Assembly (NCBI GenBank): GCA_024640625.1
Contig: JAHEER010000002.1
Location: 55,987 to 119,986 of the forward strand
From: Desulfobulbaceae bacterium
Lineage (GTDB): Bacteria; Desulfobacterota; Desulfobulbia; Desulfobulbales; Desulfocapsaceae
Length of the DNA stretch: 64,000 nt
Reading direction: 5' to 3'
Shown here in pieces: positions 42,233 to 50,894 of the stretch (positions are counted from its first letter, which is position 1; each line of letters begins with the position of its first letter). A program made the translations under genes and the position numbers. The notes beneath the pieces were generated by a model. That model saw only the letters and a program-made list of their open reading frames with translations. It did not search any database and was not told where the DNA came from.

Positions 42233-42480
42233 GGTTATCTGAGCGCGTGCGTGGACTTTTCCCGGTACTGGTGGTTGTTTCTTTGTCTGTATCAGGGTGC
42301 TAGTAATAACAGACCTGGCTCTGCTGAGCAACAGTAGTTGTGTTGCCCCCTCTTCATCCCTCTGCTGGCGGTACTGTCGGTGGGCCAATTTTTTACATTT
42401 TTTAGCAGAGATAGAGACGATGTTCTGTTATACTTGTCCAGCCGTTCTTTAGAAATGAAAAATAATTAAATAAATACAGA

Positions 42481-44040
42481 ATGTTACGTATTTTTTGTCT
42501 CTGTTTTGTCTGCTTCCTCACGGTGCTGCTGTCTGTTCCGGAGGCTCTTTTTTCCAAACCCGTTCAATACGACATCGCCTATATCTGGGATGACGATCTC
42601 AACAACGTTTTGGATTACCAGAATCAACTCGAGGAAATCCTGGGCCCGGAAGCGGCACCCCACCTGCGTATTGTCGGCCGAAAAGATGGCGGCTACGGCA
42701 TCGTCTACGACCACAATGGCACCGCCCTGAGTTCGGCCAAGCTGATGGTGAAGCACAGTGAACTGCTGCGCAGTCAAGGGCTGTCGGAATGCTTTGCAGT
42801 GGAAGACAACGGCTATTTCGAGCTTTACAACGTCAGTTACGGTCTGGGCCCCAACCTGGAGGATATGAAGAAGCGCTATGCCAGGGTCTACAACTACCTG
42901 GGCGATGAGGTTGGCAAGAACCTCTACATCGAACAGACCGACAAGAATAATTACACCTTGATCTACCGACGCCGCAGCGATCGCTCCTCCACCTACAGGG
43001 TGGCCAGAAAACATGCCAAACTGCTCAAGCGCAAGAAAATATCGACTACCATCATCGCTGAAAAGAATAACCCGGTGGTGTTCGGGGAATCGTCTCATCT
43101 CGACGAGGAGCAGGATATTTCACCTGCCGAGAAGGTAGCTGCCACCACGCCGTCTCCGCGGCCGCGCACCCTCCCCAAAGTAGTGGAGGAGACAGCCAAG
43201 AGCAAACCGACCGTCACCCCGCCACTTCCTCGACCCGAGGAAGTGGCGTTGGCTCCGGCCAGGGGCGATTTTGAGGCCTCGATTGAACGGTTTATCAAGG
43301 AACAGCGGCGTGCAGGTAGATTGTCCAGCAATGAAAAGACCGGCTGGATGGTCTATGACCTGACCAGCGGCAAGAGTCTGGTCGATATTAACGCTAATCA
43401 GGTGTTTCAGGCCGCCTCGATGATCAAGCCATTTGTGGCGCTTGCCTTCTTTCACCGGGTAAAGGAGGGAACCCTTAAGTATGGCCCCAAGAGCCGCCGC
43501 AATATGGAGTTGATGATCCAGCGCTCAAACAACCCCGCCACCAACTGGGTCATGCGCATGGCCGGCGGGCCTGCCGAAGTGGACAGGCTGCTGCGCAGCC
43601 ACTATGGCTCCATTTTCAAGAACACCAGGATCGTCGAATATATTCCCGCCGGCGGCAGAACCTATAAAAACAGCGCCCTGCCGTCCGACTATATCCGCTT
43701 CCTCCAGGCCCTGTGGAGCAACAAGCTGCCCTATGGCAAGGAAATCAGGCGACTGATGTCGTTGCCGGGGCGCGATCGCCTCTACAACGGCACCCCCATT
43801 CCCCGTGGTACACTGGTCTACAATAAAACCGGTTCAACGGCTCGTCTCTGCGGCGACATGGGGATCCTGGTCGCCAAGGACCGGAAGGGCAACCGCTATC
43901 CTTACGCCCTGGTAGGCATCATCGAACGCGATACCCGGGCATCAAATTACGGCAACTGGATGCTCACCAGGGGGAATGTGATTCGGCAGGTCTCCACGCT
44001 GGTCTACAAGGAGTTGAAAAAGCAGTACCAACTCCTGTAG
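42481..44040 (+). CDS. Class-A beta-lactamase-like serine hydrolase with duplicated N-terminal unit
   Basis: 519 residues with an N-terminal signal sequence (MLRIFCLCFVCFLTVLLSVPEALFS in order). Two related segments of some 50 residues follow (about 60-115 and 140-195), each of the pattern K-GGYGIVYDHNG / K-NNYTLIYRRRS ending in an AKLMVKHSELL / ARKHAKLLKRK helix; they look like SPOR-type or similar binding repeats. A Pro-rich linker leads to the hydrolase domain with S313-x-x-K316 (ASMIK), S349-x-N and K449TG (NKTGST). It is probably a peptidoglycan-acting enzyme or penicillin-binding relative; antibiotic resistance is not implied. Confidence 0.82.
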   Translation: MLRIFCLCFVCFLTVLLSVPEALFSKPVQYDIAYIWDDDLNNVLDYQNQLEEILGPEAAPHLRIVGRKDGGYGIVYDHNGTALSSAKLMVKHSELLRSQGLSECFAVEDNGYFELYNVSYGLGPNLEDMKKRYARVYNYLGDEVGKNLYIEQTDKNNYTLIYRRRSDRSSTYRVARKHAKLLKRKKISTTIIAEKNNPVVFGESSHLDEEQDISPAEKVAATTPSPRPRTLPKVVEETAKSKPTVTPPLPRPEEVALAPARGDFEASIERFIKEQRRAGRLSSNEKTGWMVYDLTSGKSLVDINANQVFQAASMIKPFVALAFFHRVKEGTLKYGPKSRRNMELMIQRSNNPATNWVMRMAGGPAEVDRLLRSHYGSIFKNTRIVEYIPAGGRTYKNSALPSDYIRFLQALWSNKLPYGKEIRRLMSLPGRDRLYNGTPIPRGTLVYNKTGSTARLCGDMGILVAKDRKGNRYPYALVGIIERDTRASNYGNWMLTRGNVIRQVSTLVYKELKKQYQLL

Positions 44041-44255
44041 GGTAGACTGAAAAATTATCTTTCGCCTCAATCTCTGCGTTGCGCGACAAAATTTTATCCT
44101 GGGAATATCGCTCATATGTGTGCAGTAAATTTTCCCGCGCGCCTCGACCCTGAGCCTGATTTTGCACGCTAGCCAGTATTTCTGGTACAATTCGGAAAAC
44201 CTAAAGCCGTGGAAAACGGGATGCAACCCCCGGGTGCTTTGTCCCTGACAATGAT
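44041..44255. other. Intergenic element with an imperfect long hairpin
   Basis: 215 bp that look structured. GCGCG-AC-AAAATTT (44081-44094) pairs with AAATTTT-CC-CGCGC (44127-44140), two stems of 5 and 7 bp split by a 2x2 mismatch, closing a 32-base loop. A smaller stem CCAG/CTGG is at about 44173-44185. No promoter or riboswitch family is certain. It may be a structured leader or a repeat element. Confidence 0.4.
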
Positions 44256-45338
44256 ATGATTGCAGAGAAACTTTATCGATACTCAATTGACAGGCTCAAC
44301 GGTCGCTTCATTTCGGGCTGGTGCTTTAACAGGTTCAGCAAGTCGAGACTGGTGAACATCTCAGCCGTGGTCGACGGCAAAGTGTTGGGCCGTTTCACCA
44401 ACGACGGCTATCGCCCCGATCTGGTCGAGAAGAGAGTGCACCCCAGCGGCGTGTGTGGCTTTGACTTCAGTTTTCCCGCTGGTTTCAATCCTCGCTCCTG
44501 CGGCCAGTTTGGTCTTCATTTCGATTCCTTCAAAAGCCCAGTGGTAAGAGTCGACTGCAGCGAAATCGAAATGCTGCAGCCGAACCTTACGGCGCCGATC
44601 TGTTTCATGCATATCCCTAAAACGGCAGGTACCTCCTTCAATGCTTTTGCCAGATGCTGTTTCAGTGGAGAAAGATTTTTAACCCATATCGAACGGCTTG
44701 ATGACAGGGAACTGCATCGTGGCCTCGAGCGCGCCCACTACCTGGCAGGGCACCTGCCTCTTTATGAACTCCAGAGGCTGGTTGAACTCTCCAAATTCCA
44801 GCTCATCTCCATTATTCGAGAGCCCTACGCTCACCTGCATTCACATTTGAACTATGTGAAGGGGGTTAGGCCCGGCAGCAGGCTCGAGGCCTATTACGGT
44901 TTTCGCCACAACGAAACGGTCAAGACCCTCTCCGATGTGCTCACCCAGGTTGATTTCTCCAATCTGGAGGAAATCCGAAGGTTCGTGGCCGGACTGCGCG
45001 ATTACCAGCTTGATTTCTTTGATAACATCCAGACCAGATATTTTCTCGATTACCGGCCCGACAGGGTGACGGCGGATGATTTGCAGAGGGCCTGCACCAA
45101 TATCTCGCGATTCAGTTCAGTCGGCCTGACCGAGGCCTATGAGCGCTTCAAAAAGCAGTTCTGTGACTCGGTCGGCATCACCCCCGCTGAGCAGAAGCTG
45201 CAGTCGAACAAAGCGCAACACTACCGGTTATTCGATCTGGCGGATTCAAAAGTTCGGAGTGCCTTGCGGCCCCTGGTCGAATTTGATCTCCAGCTCTACG
45301 AGACCGTCTCTGCAAATTTCTGGCAAAATGTGAGGTAA
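44256..45338 (+). CDS. Sulfotransferase family 2 protein
   Basis: 360 residues. The PAPS 5'-phosphosulfate-binding motif is ICFMHIPKTAGTSFNAF near residue 118, and the 3'-phosphate motif region is LISIIREPYAHLHSHLNYV near 185, as in sulfotransferase family 2 (heparan-sulfate 2-O-type). The first 100 residues (GRFISGWCFNRFSK, VDGKVLGRF) form a separate beta-rich domain often found fused to bacterial glycosyl- or sulfotransferases. It probably sulfates a cell-surface or exopolysaccharide sugar. It stands alone; no glycan cluster is next to it. ATG 44256 lacks a clear ribosome-binding site. Confidence 0.83.
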   Translation: MIAEKLYRYSIDRLNGRFISGWCFNRFSKSRLVNISAVVDGKVLGRFTNDGYRPDLVEKRVHPSGVCGFDFSFPAGFNPRSCGQFGLHFDSFKSPVVRVDCSEIEMLQPNLTAPICFMHIPKTAGTSFNAFARCCFSGERFLTHIERLDDRELHRGLERAHYLAGHLPLYELQRLVELSKFQLISIIREPYAHLHSHLNYVKGVRPGSRLEAYYGFRHNETVKTLSDVLTQVDFSNLEEIRRFVAGLRDYQLDFFDNIQTRYFLDYRPDRVTADDLQRACTNISRFSSVGLTEAYERFKKQFCDSVGITPAEQKLQSNKAQHYRLFDLADSKVRSALRPLVEFDLQLYETVSANFWQNVR

Positions 45339-45448
45339 ATCTGCCGATATTAAGAGGTTGGCTTTACAAATTCCGACTATGTCCCATAGTTCAATGGAAG
45401 GTATCCTTGCGGCCCACCAGCTTTTGAAAAACACACGAGGAGAGAAAA

Positions 45449-45928
45449 ATGGTTGAGGAAAATGGCATTGAGCTATTCATCACCGAGGCTGAATCAATGA
45501 TTCTGGAGACCCTGGCCCAGGGCGATGTACCCTACAGCCAGCGTGCCCAGGCTTTGCTCGCCATCGATGCGGGCTCAACTATCGAGCAGGCCGCCCAGGT
45601 GGCACAACTCAAGGTGACCCAGGTACGCTACTGGATAGGCCGGTTTAGAAACGGCCGGCTGGAGGTGTTTCCCGATTCCTTGATCAAGGAATCAGAGGCC
45701 TCGGTCATGGCTGCGCAGAAGGCGGCTGCACCTGAAAAGAAGAAAAAAAAGAAAGCGAAGGTGAAAAAAGCCAAGAAAAAATCAGTTGACGCCAAGAAAG
45801 CTGAAAAGAAGGCGAAGAAAGTCAAGGCCAAGGAAAAAAAGAAAGCCGAAAGCGCCAAAGCAGCAAAAGCAAAGAAGAAAAAAGGCGCCAAGAAGAGTAC
45901 CAAGAAGAGCGCCAAGAAGAAAAAGTAA
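45449..45928 (+). CDS. HTH protein with lysine-rich histone-H1-like tail
   Basis: 159 residues after GGAGAGAAAA. The N-terminal 85 residues include a helix-turn-helix-like segment (AQALLAIDAGSTIEQAAQVAQLKVTQVRYWIGRFRNG in order), similar to homeodomain-like HTH domains. From about residue 95 the rest is almost only Lys and Ala with Ser/Val (KKKKAKVKKAKKK, KKSTKKSAKKKK), like histone H1-type bacterial DNA-binding tails. It is a likely nucleoid-associated or DNA-compacting regulator. The HTH part and the basic tail together are unusual. The 28-bp gap puts the next gene in probable co-transcription. Confidence 0.75.
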   Translation: MVEENGIELFITEAESMILETLAQGDVPYSQRAQALLAIDAGSTIEQAAQVAQLKVTQVRYWIGRFRNGRLEVFPDSLIKESEASVMAAQKAAAPEKKKKKKAKVKKAKKKSVDAKKAEKKAKKVKAKEKKKAESAKAAKAKKKKGAKKSTKKSAKKKK

Positions 45929-45955
45929 TTTTATTCTGATAGAGTGTCGAGACCC

Positions 45956-46513
45956 ATGGAAATAAACAAACTGGAACCAGAAAAAAAGCATGGACTGGTA
46001 GTGGTACTGACCGGCAACGGCAAAGGCAAAACCACCAGCGCCATGGGGATGGCGCTGAGGGCGGCGGGCCACCAGATGAGGGTCTGCATCATACAGTTCA
46101 TGAAAGGAGATATTTATTCGGGAGAGTGGGACGGGGTAAAACTGTTGGGCGACCTGGTCGAACTGCATTCTACCGGCAAGGGCTTTTGTGGTATTCAGGG
46201 TAACCCATATCCCCATTCAGAGCATCGAGAAAATGCCCAGCAGGCACTGAAGCTTGTCGATCAGAAGATGCTGTCCGGAGAGTACGATGTGCTCATACTC
46301 GATGAGATCAATAACGCCTTGCAGCTGAAACTGATTGATCTCGATCAGGTCCTGGCCATTCTCGATAACAAACCAGAGCTGCTTCATCTGGTCATCACCG
46401 GCCGGGATGCCCATGAAGAAGTACTCAGCCGGGCTGACACTGCCAGCCGTGTCGACGAGATCACCCACGCCTACCGCAAGGACATCGAGCCACAGCCAGG
46501 AATAGATTATTGA
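45956..46513 (+). CDS. Cob(I)yrinic acid a,c-diamide adenosyltransferase, CobA/BtuR type
   Basis: 185 residues from the ATG at 45956 (GTG at 45944 would add four). The P-loop VVLTGNGKGKTTSAMG is the diagnostic CobA/BtuR motif, with CIIQFMKG and DVLILDEINNAL as Walker B. It transfers the adenosyl group of ATP to cob(I)alamin, giving coenzyme B12. No other cobalamin genes are in the window, so it may serve salvage. Confidence 0.93.
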   Translation: MEINKLEPEKKHGLVVVLTGNGKGKTTSAMGMALRAAGHQMRVCIIQFMKGDIYSGEWDGVKLLGDLVELHSTGKGFCGIQGNPYPHSEHRENAQQALKLVDQKMLSGEYDVLILDEINNALQLKLIDLDQVLAILDNKPELLHLVITGRDAHEEVLSRADTASRVDEITHAYRKDIEPQPGIDY

Positions 46514-46523
46514 TTTCGATCAT

Positions 46524-47411
46524 TTAGAGTCGTTGTACCCGCCGCTGGCTGATAAACACACCCAAAAGGACAAGGGCCGAGGCCACGTATTGGGATGGCA
46601 GAAAGCGCTCTCCCAGTATTATGAAACCCAGGATGACCGTGAATACGGGGATCAGGTTGACAAAAGCCGAGGCCTGGCTGGCCGGAATCTTGCTCACCCC
46701 GTAATTATAAAAAAGATAGGCCCCCAGGGTTACAAAGCTGCCGAGATAGATGACCGCCAGAGCCGGTGCCGGGTACCATACCCGCGGCACAGAAATGTCG
46801 GGATGGAGCAGAAACAGCGAGAAAAAGAGGGCCCCGACCAAGGACTGGACTGCGGTCAGAAACAACGCACTATAGCGAACTGAGAGGTGTTTCATCGACA
46901 GGGTATACCCGGTGGCCGCCACCATGGCCAGAAATTCGAGAAAATTTCCCAGGAGAGGGTTGGGGGCCGAGGCTGATTTTTCGCCTGCGATACTGAGCCA
47001 GCAGGCCCCGAAAATGGCGATGATGAATCCGACCAGGGTCTGGCGGGTGATCCGTTCTTTGAGGAAAATGGTCGCCCCCAGGGCCACCATAAGGGGCAGC
47101 ATGGCGGTGATTAAGCCGGCCTGGGAGGCCGAGGTGAGCTCCAGGGCCTTGGCCTCGAAGATGAAGTATATGCAGGGCTCGCAGACTGCCATGAAAAGAA
47201 GGTATTTTAGATCCTCCCTTTTTATTACGCTATGGCGGAGTCGCTTATAAAACAATAGAAAGCAGGCGCTACCCACCACCATCCGCCCGAAAATGACAAT
47301 CATCGGGTGATATCCCTGGAAGGCTATTTTCAGGGCAATGAAAGAACTGGCCCAGAGGATCATCGCCGTCACCAGGCTTAGAACAGGCAGCCAGGATTTC
47401 TGGTTTTCCAA
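46524..47411 (-). CDS. DMT-superfamily (EamA) transporter
   Basis: 295 residues with ten hydrophobic helices arranged as two EamA repeats (first about 10-140, second about 155-290). TTG is the start, six bases after AAGGA. EamA proteins export amino acids, nucleosides or other metabolites. It is convergent with the adenosyltransferase gene and downstream of the TPR operon on the same strand. Confidence 0.9.
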   Translation of the reverse strand: MENQKSWLPVLSLVTAMILWASSFIALKIAFQGYHPMIVIFGRMVVGSACFLLFYKRLRHSVIKREDLKYLLFMAVCEPCIYFIFEAKALELTSASQAGLITAMLPLMVALGATIFLKERITRQTLVGFIIAIFGACWLSIAGEKSASAPNPLLGNFLEFLAMVAATGYTLSMKHLSVRYSALFLTAVQSLVGALFFSLFLLHPDISVPRVWYPAPALAVIYLGSFVTLGAYLFYNYGVSKIPASQASAFVNLIPVFTVILGFIILGERFLPSQYVASALVLLGVFISQRRVQRL

Positions 47412-47481
47412 AAGGATTCCTTAACGAGCAGAAGCTTATTGATTGCCGGATTTTTTACACTGATCGGCAGAGGGCGGGAGT

Positions 47482-47667
47482 CTAGCACATTGACCGGGTA
47501 ATTGCCAGATCTTGCTCGGCCTGCTGCATGTCTTCAAGCGCTGCGGGTATCAGTCCCGACTCCTCCAGGCAGAGCTCTCTGAGAAAGTAGATTTGCGCCA
47601 CAATCTTGTCGTCCAACGGGAGCGCGCTCTGCTTGTCGATAAAGTCCGACAGCAGATTTATCGAGTC
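47482..47667 (-). pseudogene. Protein-like stretch in frame behind the TPR gene stop
   Basis: After the TPR stop (TAA at 47688-47686) the same frame reads REHRF, a second stop (TGA), and then 61 open codons, DSINLLSDFIDKQSALPLDD through IYFLRELCLEESGLI to QDLAITRSMC, ending in TAG. The composition is typical of a helical protein and the other frames are closed. There is no start codon at the front. It is either a former C-terminus of the TPR protein cut off by stops, or a small gene with a start I cannot see. Confidence 0.35.
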
Positions 47668-47685
47668 TCAAAAACGGTGTTCCCG

Positions 47686-49497
47686 TTAAAGACACCGCGA
47701 CAGCTCGTTCAGGTAATCGGGAGTGTGAGGAGACAGCCGGTACGCTTCCTTGAAGAACAGACAGGCATTAACCTGATTGACATCGTGCTGGGCGGCAATT
47801 TTTCCAAGCATGAAATAGGCCTTGGCGTTGGTAGGCTCGTGGCTTATTACCCGGTAGAAATCTCTGCGGGCCGCCTCAAGCTGGTTTTCATAGAAGTAGC
47901 GCAGTCCCCTGACTAGAAATTCACGATGATCGTTGTTCGGGCCAGCGGCCGCCTTTTTTTCAGATTTGGCAGGCGTACGGCTGCTCTGCGGCGGGTAGTT
48001 CAGGGAGCCCGAAATTGGCGACCGTTCGGCTATTTTAGCGGGTTTTTTAAGATAAGAGTTGATCAACGATCTGGCTTTGGTGGTCAATCTCCCCTTGATG
48101 GTGCTTTTGATGACCACTAAATCGGCGAGGGCCCCCTCGAGGTCACTCTGGGCGTAGCGCGACTGGGCCCGGCCCAAATAGCCCTCTTCGAAAAGAATAT
48201 CTTCATTTAGAGCAGCGCTGTAATCAGAAACTGCCTCGGGATGGCGCCCACTTTGTCGGTAAAACTCCGCGCGCCGGTAAAAATAATTTTTTCGTCGATA
48301 CCCTGAGCTTTCAAGCAGTAGAGCCTCGTCAATGAGTTGATGCGCCCGACTGATGTTCTGTCCGGATTGAAAAGCTATGGTGCCGAGGTAAAAGCGGCTG
48401 AATGAGGTTGCACCCTGGAGCCGCTCCAGATAGTTCAGGTCTGCTTCGGCTTCTTGAAATTGTCTGTTACCGAGATAGGCACGTATCCTGCCTTTTCTTG
48501 ACTCCACGTTTTTGGCGTCACGGTCGAGGGTTTCCGTGAAAGCGGCGATGGCCACATAGGCATCGGCAATAGCCCGTTCTCTTAGAGAAATATACGCACC
48601 GATATATGGAGAAAAAGGATAGTCGACCACATAGCGATCCAGGCCCGAGCTCATCATGCGGTAGATGTCGGGGTCGAGAAGAAAGCGTTGTGCCTGCAGC
48701 CCTTTGCCCAATCGATTGGTTTTCAGTCTCAGATAGTCAAGGGCGACTGCATAGGTGTTTGAAGCGGTCGACCCAGAAGCGAAGCACTGGCGTGCGAACT
48801 GGGCCATCATCTGGTCGGATCCATACCACCACGGACTCAGATAGAGCAGCTTGGCCCGATAGGCACCCAGCCAGCCCGGATCGTTTGCCAGGGACCGCTG
48901 GAACCATTTCTCCATATCTGTGCGGGGAAGCTCGAGGTGAATCGACAGCGATGTCAACGCGGCTGGAGGACCTGGGGCAGAACTGTTGAGCTCGGCTGCT
49001 TTTTCCAGGTCGGCCCGTCCGCTTCTTAAGAAGTGGTCGAAATCCCGCCGCTGTCTCTCGCTTAACAGCAGGGTATTGTTGGCCCCGTTCAGGAATCGGG
49101 CCCGTTCAAGAAAATACATACCCCTGACGGTAAAGGGAAAGTGAGACGTCGGCCGGGCGCTGCACCACTGATTCCAGACCCTGAGCTGCTCCATGGTGGA
49201 TAGCCGCACATAAACTTTCTCCAGCATTCGGTATCCGTCGAGGCTGAGAGGTTTTTCACGGAGCAGGCCTGCCAGGATTTTTTCGGCCTCTTCGTAAGTG
49301 CCGCTGGCCGCCAGGCGCGCAACCCGGGAGGCAATATCAGCTGTCTCGTACCGTTTCTGCAGGGCCGCACTGAATTCTTTTCCATTGTCAAATTGGGTAG
49401 CGCTGTCCGCAGCGGAGATGCTGTCTGCCAGGAAGACAGCCAGTAGGGCCAGGAGCCAGATCGGCACACGGCGGGTGTCTGACAGGCGCACCATCAT
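47686..49497 (-). CDS. Secreted or anchored TPR-repeat protein
   Basis: 603 residues with a signal sequence (MMVRLSDTRRVPIWLLALLAVFLADSISAADS, in order). It holds a series of tetratricopeptide repeats, for example near residues 50-80, 330-450 (RIRAYLGNRQFQEAEADLNYL, DYSAALNEDILFEEGYLGRAQ) and 530-590, with Ala/Leu at the expected spacing. The start overlaps the preceding lipoprotein gene's stop by 4 bp. It is probably a periplasmic scaffold for a complex with the two other products of the operon. Its function is unknown. Confidence 0.8.
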   Translation of the reverse strand: MMVRLSDTRRVPIWLLALLAVFLADSISAADSATQFDNGKEFSAALQKRYETADIASRVARLAASGTYEEAEKILAGLLREKPLSLDGYRMLEKVYVRLSTMEQLRVWNQWCSARPTSHFPFTVRGMYFLERARFLNGANNTLLLSERQRRDFDHFLRSGRADLEKAAELNSSAPGPPAALTSLSIHLELPRTDMEKWFQRSLANDPGWLGAYRAKLLYLSPWWYGSDQMMAQFARQCFASGSTASNTYAVALDYLRLKTNRLGKGLQAQRFLLDPDIYRMMSSGLDRYVVDYPFSPYIGAYISLRERAIADAYVAIAAFTETLDRDAKNVESRKGRIRAYLGNRQFQEAEADLNYLERLQGATSFSRFYLGTIAFQSGQNISRAHQLIDEALLLESSGYRRKNYFYRRAEFYRQSGRHPEAVSDYSAALNEDILFEEGYLGRAQSRYAQSDLEGALADLVVIKSTIKGRLTTKARSLINSYLKKPAKIAERSPISGSLNYPPQSSRTPAKSEKKAAAGPNNDHREFLVRGLRYFYENQLEAARRDFYRVISHEPTNAKAYFMLGKIAAQHDVNQVNACLFFKEAYRLSPHTPDYLNELSRCL

Positions 49498-49892
49498 TGC
49501 AGTCGGGTCTCGATCTCATTAAGAACGTGATGGGAGAGCGGTTCGTCACCGAACACACCGACCCTGATGGTGACATTGGTCAAATCCCTGGTCGCCCTCG
49601 AAACGGTCAGTTGGATTTTATCGTCCTGCAGAGTTCGGAGTTCATACACCACGTCATACTGGCTTTCTTCTCGTGCCACCTGGGTGATGGAATTATCGCT
49701 GATGGCCCTGTCAGTAGCCTTGACAACATCTTGAAACCCCCCATTAAGTGTGGCTTTGAGATCCCCGCTGACGTAGCCGACAGTTCCTGCGGCAGCTCCT
49801 CCGAGTATCAGGACACCGCAGCCGGAGAGGAGGAAAAGCAGAAGCGGCAGTAGCAAAAACCTCATCAAGGAGGTTACCGATGAAGATATCAT
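49494..49892 (-). CDS. DUF3568-like small lipoprotein
   Basis: 132 residues from 49892; an internal start at 49865 (MRFLLLPLLLFLLSGCG) gives a tighter lipoprotein signal, with a lipobox LSGC and the modified Cys. After GGAAAGTVGYVSGDL the mature domain of about 100 residues has the pattern of DUF3568-like envelope proteins. It is likely attached to the outer membrane. It is the middle gene of a three-gene operon whose function is unknown. Confidence 0.72.
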   Translation of the reverse strand: MISSSVTSLMRFLLLPLLLFLLSGCGVLILGGAAAGTVGYVSGDLKATLNGGFQDVVKATDRAISDNSITQVAREESQYDVVYELRTLQDDKIQLTVSRATRDLTNVTIRVGVFGDEPLSHHVLNEIETRLQ

Positions 49893-49930
49893 GAGGGTGT
49901 GGTCTTATGGGTAAAGGGGGTCAGTCAACT

Positions 49931-50470
49931 TCACTTGGGGGCCTGTTCATTCTTTGCTGACGGGGGGAGTTTGAAACGATGGATCTTGCTCACCATGGGT
50001 CGCTCGATGGATGTCTCGGTTCCGCCTTCGGACACCAGTATCACTGCATCCGGTTCGATGGTCAGTTCAATTCCTTCCAGATCTCCGCCGCTCACCAGTT
50101 CAACCACATAGAAAAATCGATCGGTAGGGATGGTCGAGTCCCCGGCCTCGAACTCCATCACTTTCTGCACCTGGACTTCCTGCATAGCTTTTGAGAGCAT
50201 TTCCTGGTCGACAATCAGATGATTCTCTTCGGTCTTGTTCGCTTTTTCGAGTGAGATATCAGTTTCCTGCTGCGTAGCGTTTTTCAGACTGGTCAGCAGG
50301 GACGCTAATTCATTACGGTTCACTGCTGCCAGCACAATAGCGATGAACAGCAGCAGGGTGATGAGAGTCTTGATCCTGATGCCGAAGAGCGCGAGCGGTG
50401 CAGATTCTTCTTTCTTCATAGACAGCTTGAGCTTTTGGTTGTTGCCGGGAGCCGTGGGGAACCTGCTCAT
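49931..50470 (-). CDS. Unknown protein with one membrane helix
   Basis: 179 residues. A hydrophobic helix at about residues 34-50 (TLITLLLFIAIVLAAVN) is preceded by a basic N-terminus, so the rest (helical residues 55-100 and a beta-rich end) should be periplasmic. No domain is recognised. First gene of the minus-strand operon leading to the lipoprotein and the TPR protein; spacing is 38 bp. Confidence 0.65.
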   Translation of the reverse strand: MSRFPTAPGNNQKLKLSMKKEESAPLALFGIRIKTLITLLLFIAIVLAAVNRNELASLLTSLKNATQQETDISLEKANKTEENHLIVDQEMLSKAMQEVQVQKVMEFEAGDSTIPTDRFFYVVELVSGGDLEGIELTIEPDAVILVSEGGTETSIERPMVSKIHRFKLPPSAKNEQAPK

Positions 50471-50894
50471 TGCCCCGTGAAGCCTGGTATAAACTATCCA
50501 ATTATATCGTTTTTATGGAGTCCGCGCCAGTTCGGTGTTGGCCGGATGAATTTTATTGGCGAGAAAGAGGGTGGGGAAGCAGATAGCAGCGGGACGACTA
50601 AATCTCTTGACAGCGGTGGCTCACTCTGCTACGTTCTGTGCATATGCTGTTTAATTAATCAATTAATTAGATTAACTGTACGCACTTGCATATAAAATGG
50701 ACATTTGTAGTACTTTCGGTGGCGGGTATTTTCGGGTACTTTTGTCCTGCATTGCTGATGGCCGAACAAACTGCCGGCTGCCCGTTTTTCTCAAGGTGCA
50801 CCGGTTTTTCTCGTTTGAGCAGTTGGCCAATGCTGGCACCGCTGAGCTGAAAGGCAAGTGTGTGGTATTCCATAATCCAGCGTGAGAGTAGAAT
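50471..50894. other. Divergent intergenic region
   Basis: 424 bp between the minus-strand operon and the Fe-S protein gene. A possible sigma-70 promoter is TTGACA at 50607-50612, 17 bp, and TACGTT at 50630-50635. An AT-rich symmetric stretch (TTAATTAATCAATTAATTAG) is at 50650-50669. A 62-codon plus-strand frame at 50697-50885 ends nine bases before the next gene but has no ribosome-binding site; I do not call it. Confidence 0.45.

Noticed and set aside
42481..44040. Antibiotic-resistance beta-lactamase.
   Set aside because: The active-site motifs are those of the wider serine-hydrolase/penicillin-binding group, and the extra N-terminal repeats and size argue for a cell-wall enzyme.
44190..44250. 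Resemblance to a c-di-GMP-I (GEMM) riboswitch: GGAAAACC, a short CCGT/ACGG stem with a GAAA-containing loop, then GATGCAA.
   Set aside because: The spacing is off, the GCAAAGCC core is not kept, and the second helix with the tetraloop receptor is missing before the ATG.
50697..50885. A 62-codon plus-strand ORF ending nine bases before the Fe-S protein gene.
   Set aside because: No ribosome-binding site, no recognisable family, and overlaps open frames on the other strand equally; left in the intergenic note.
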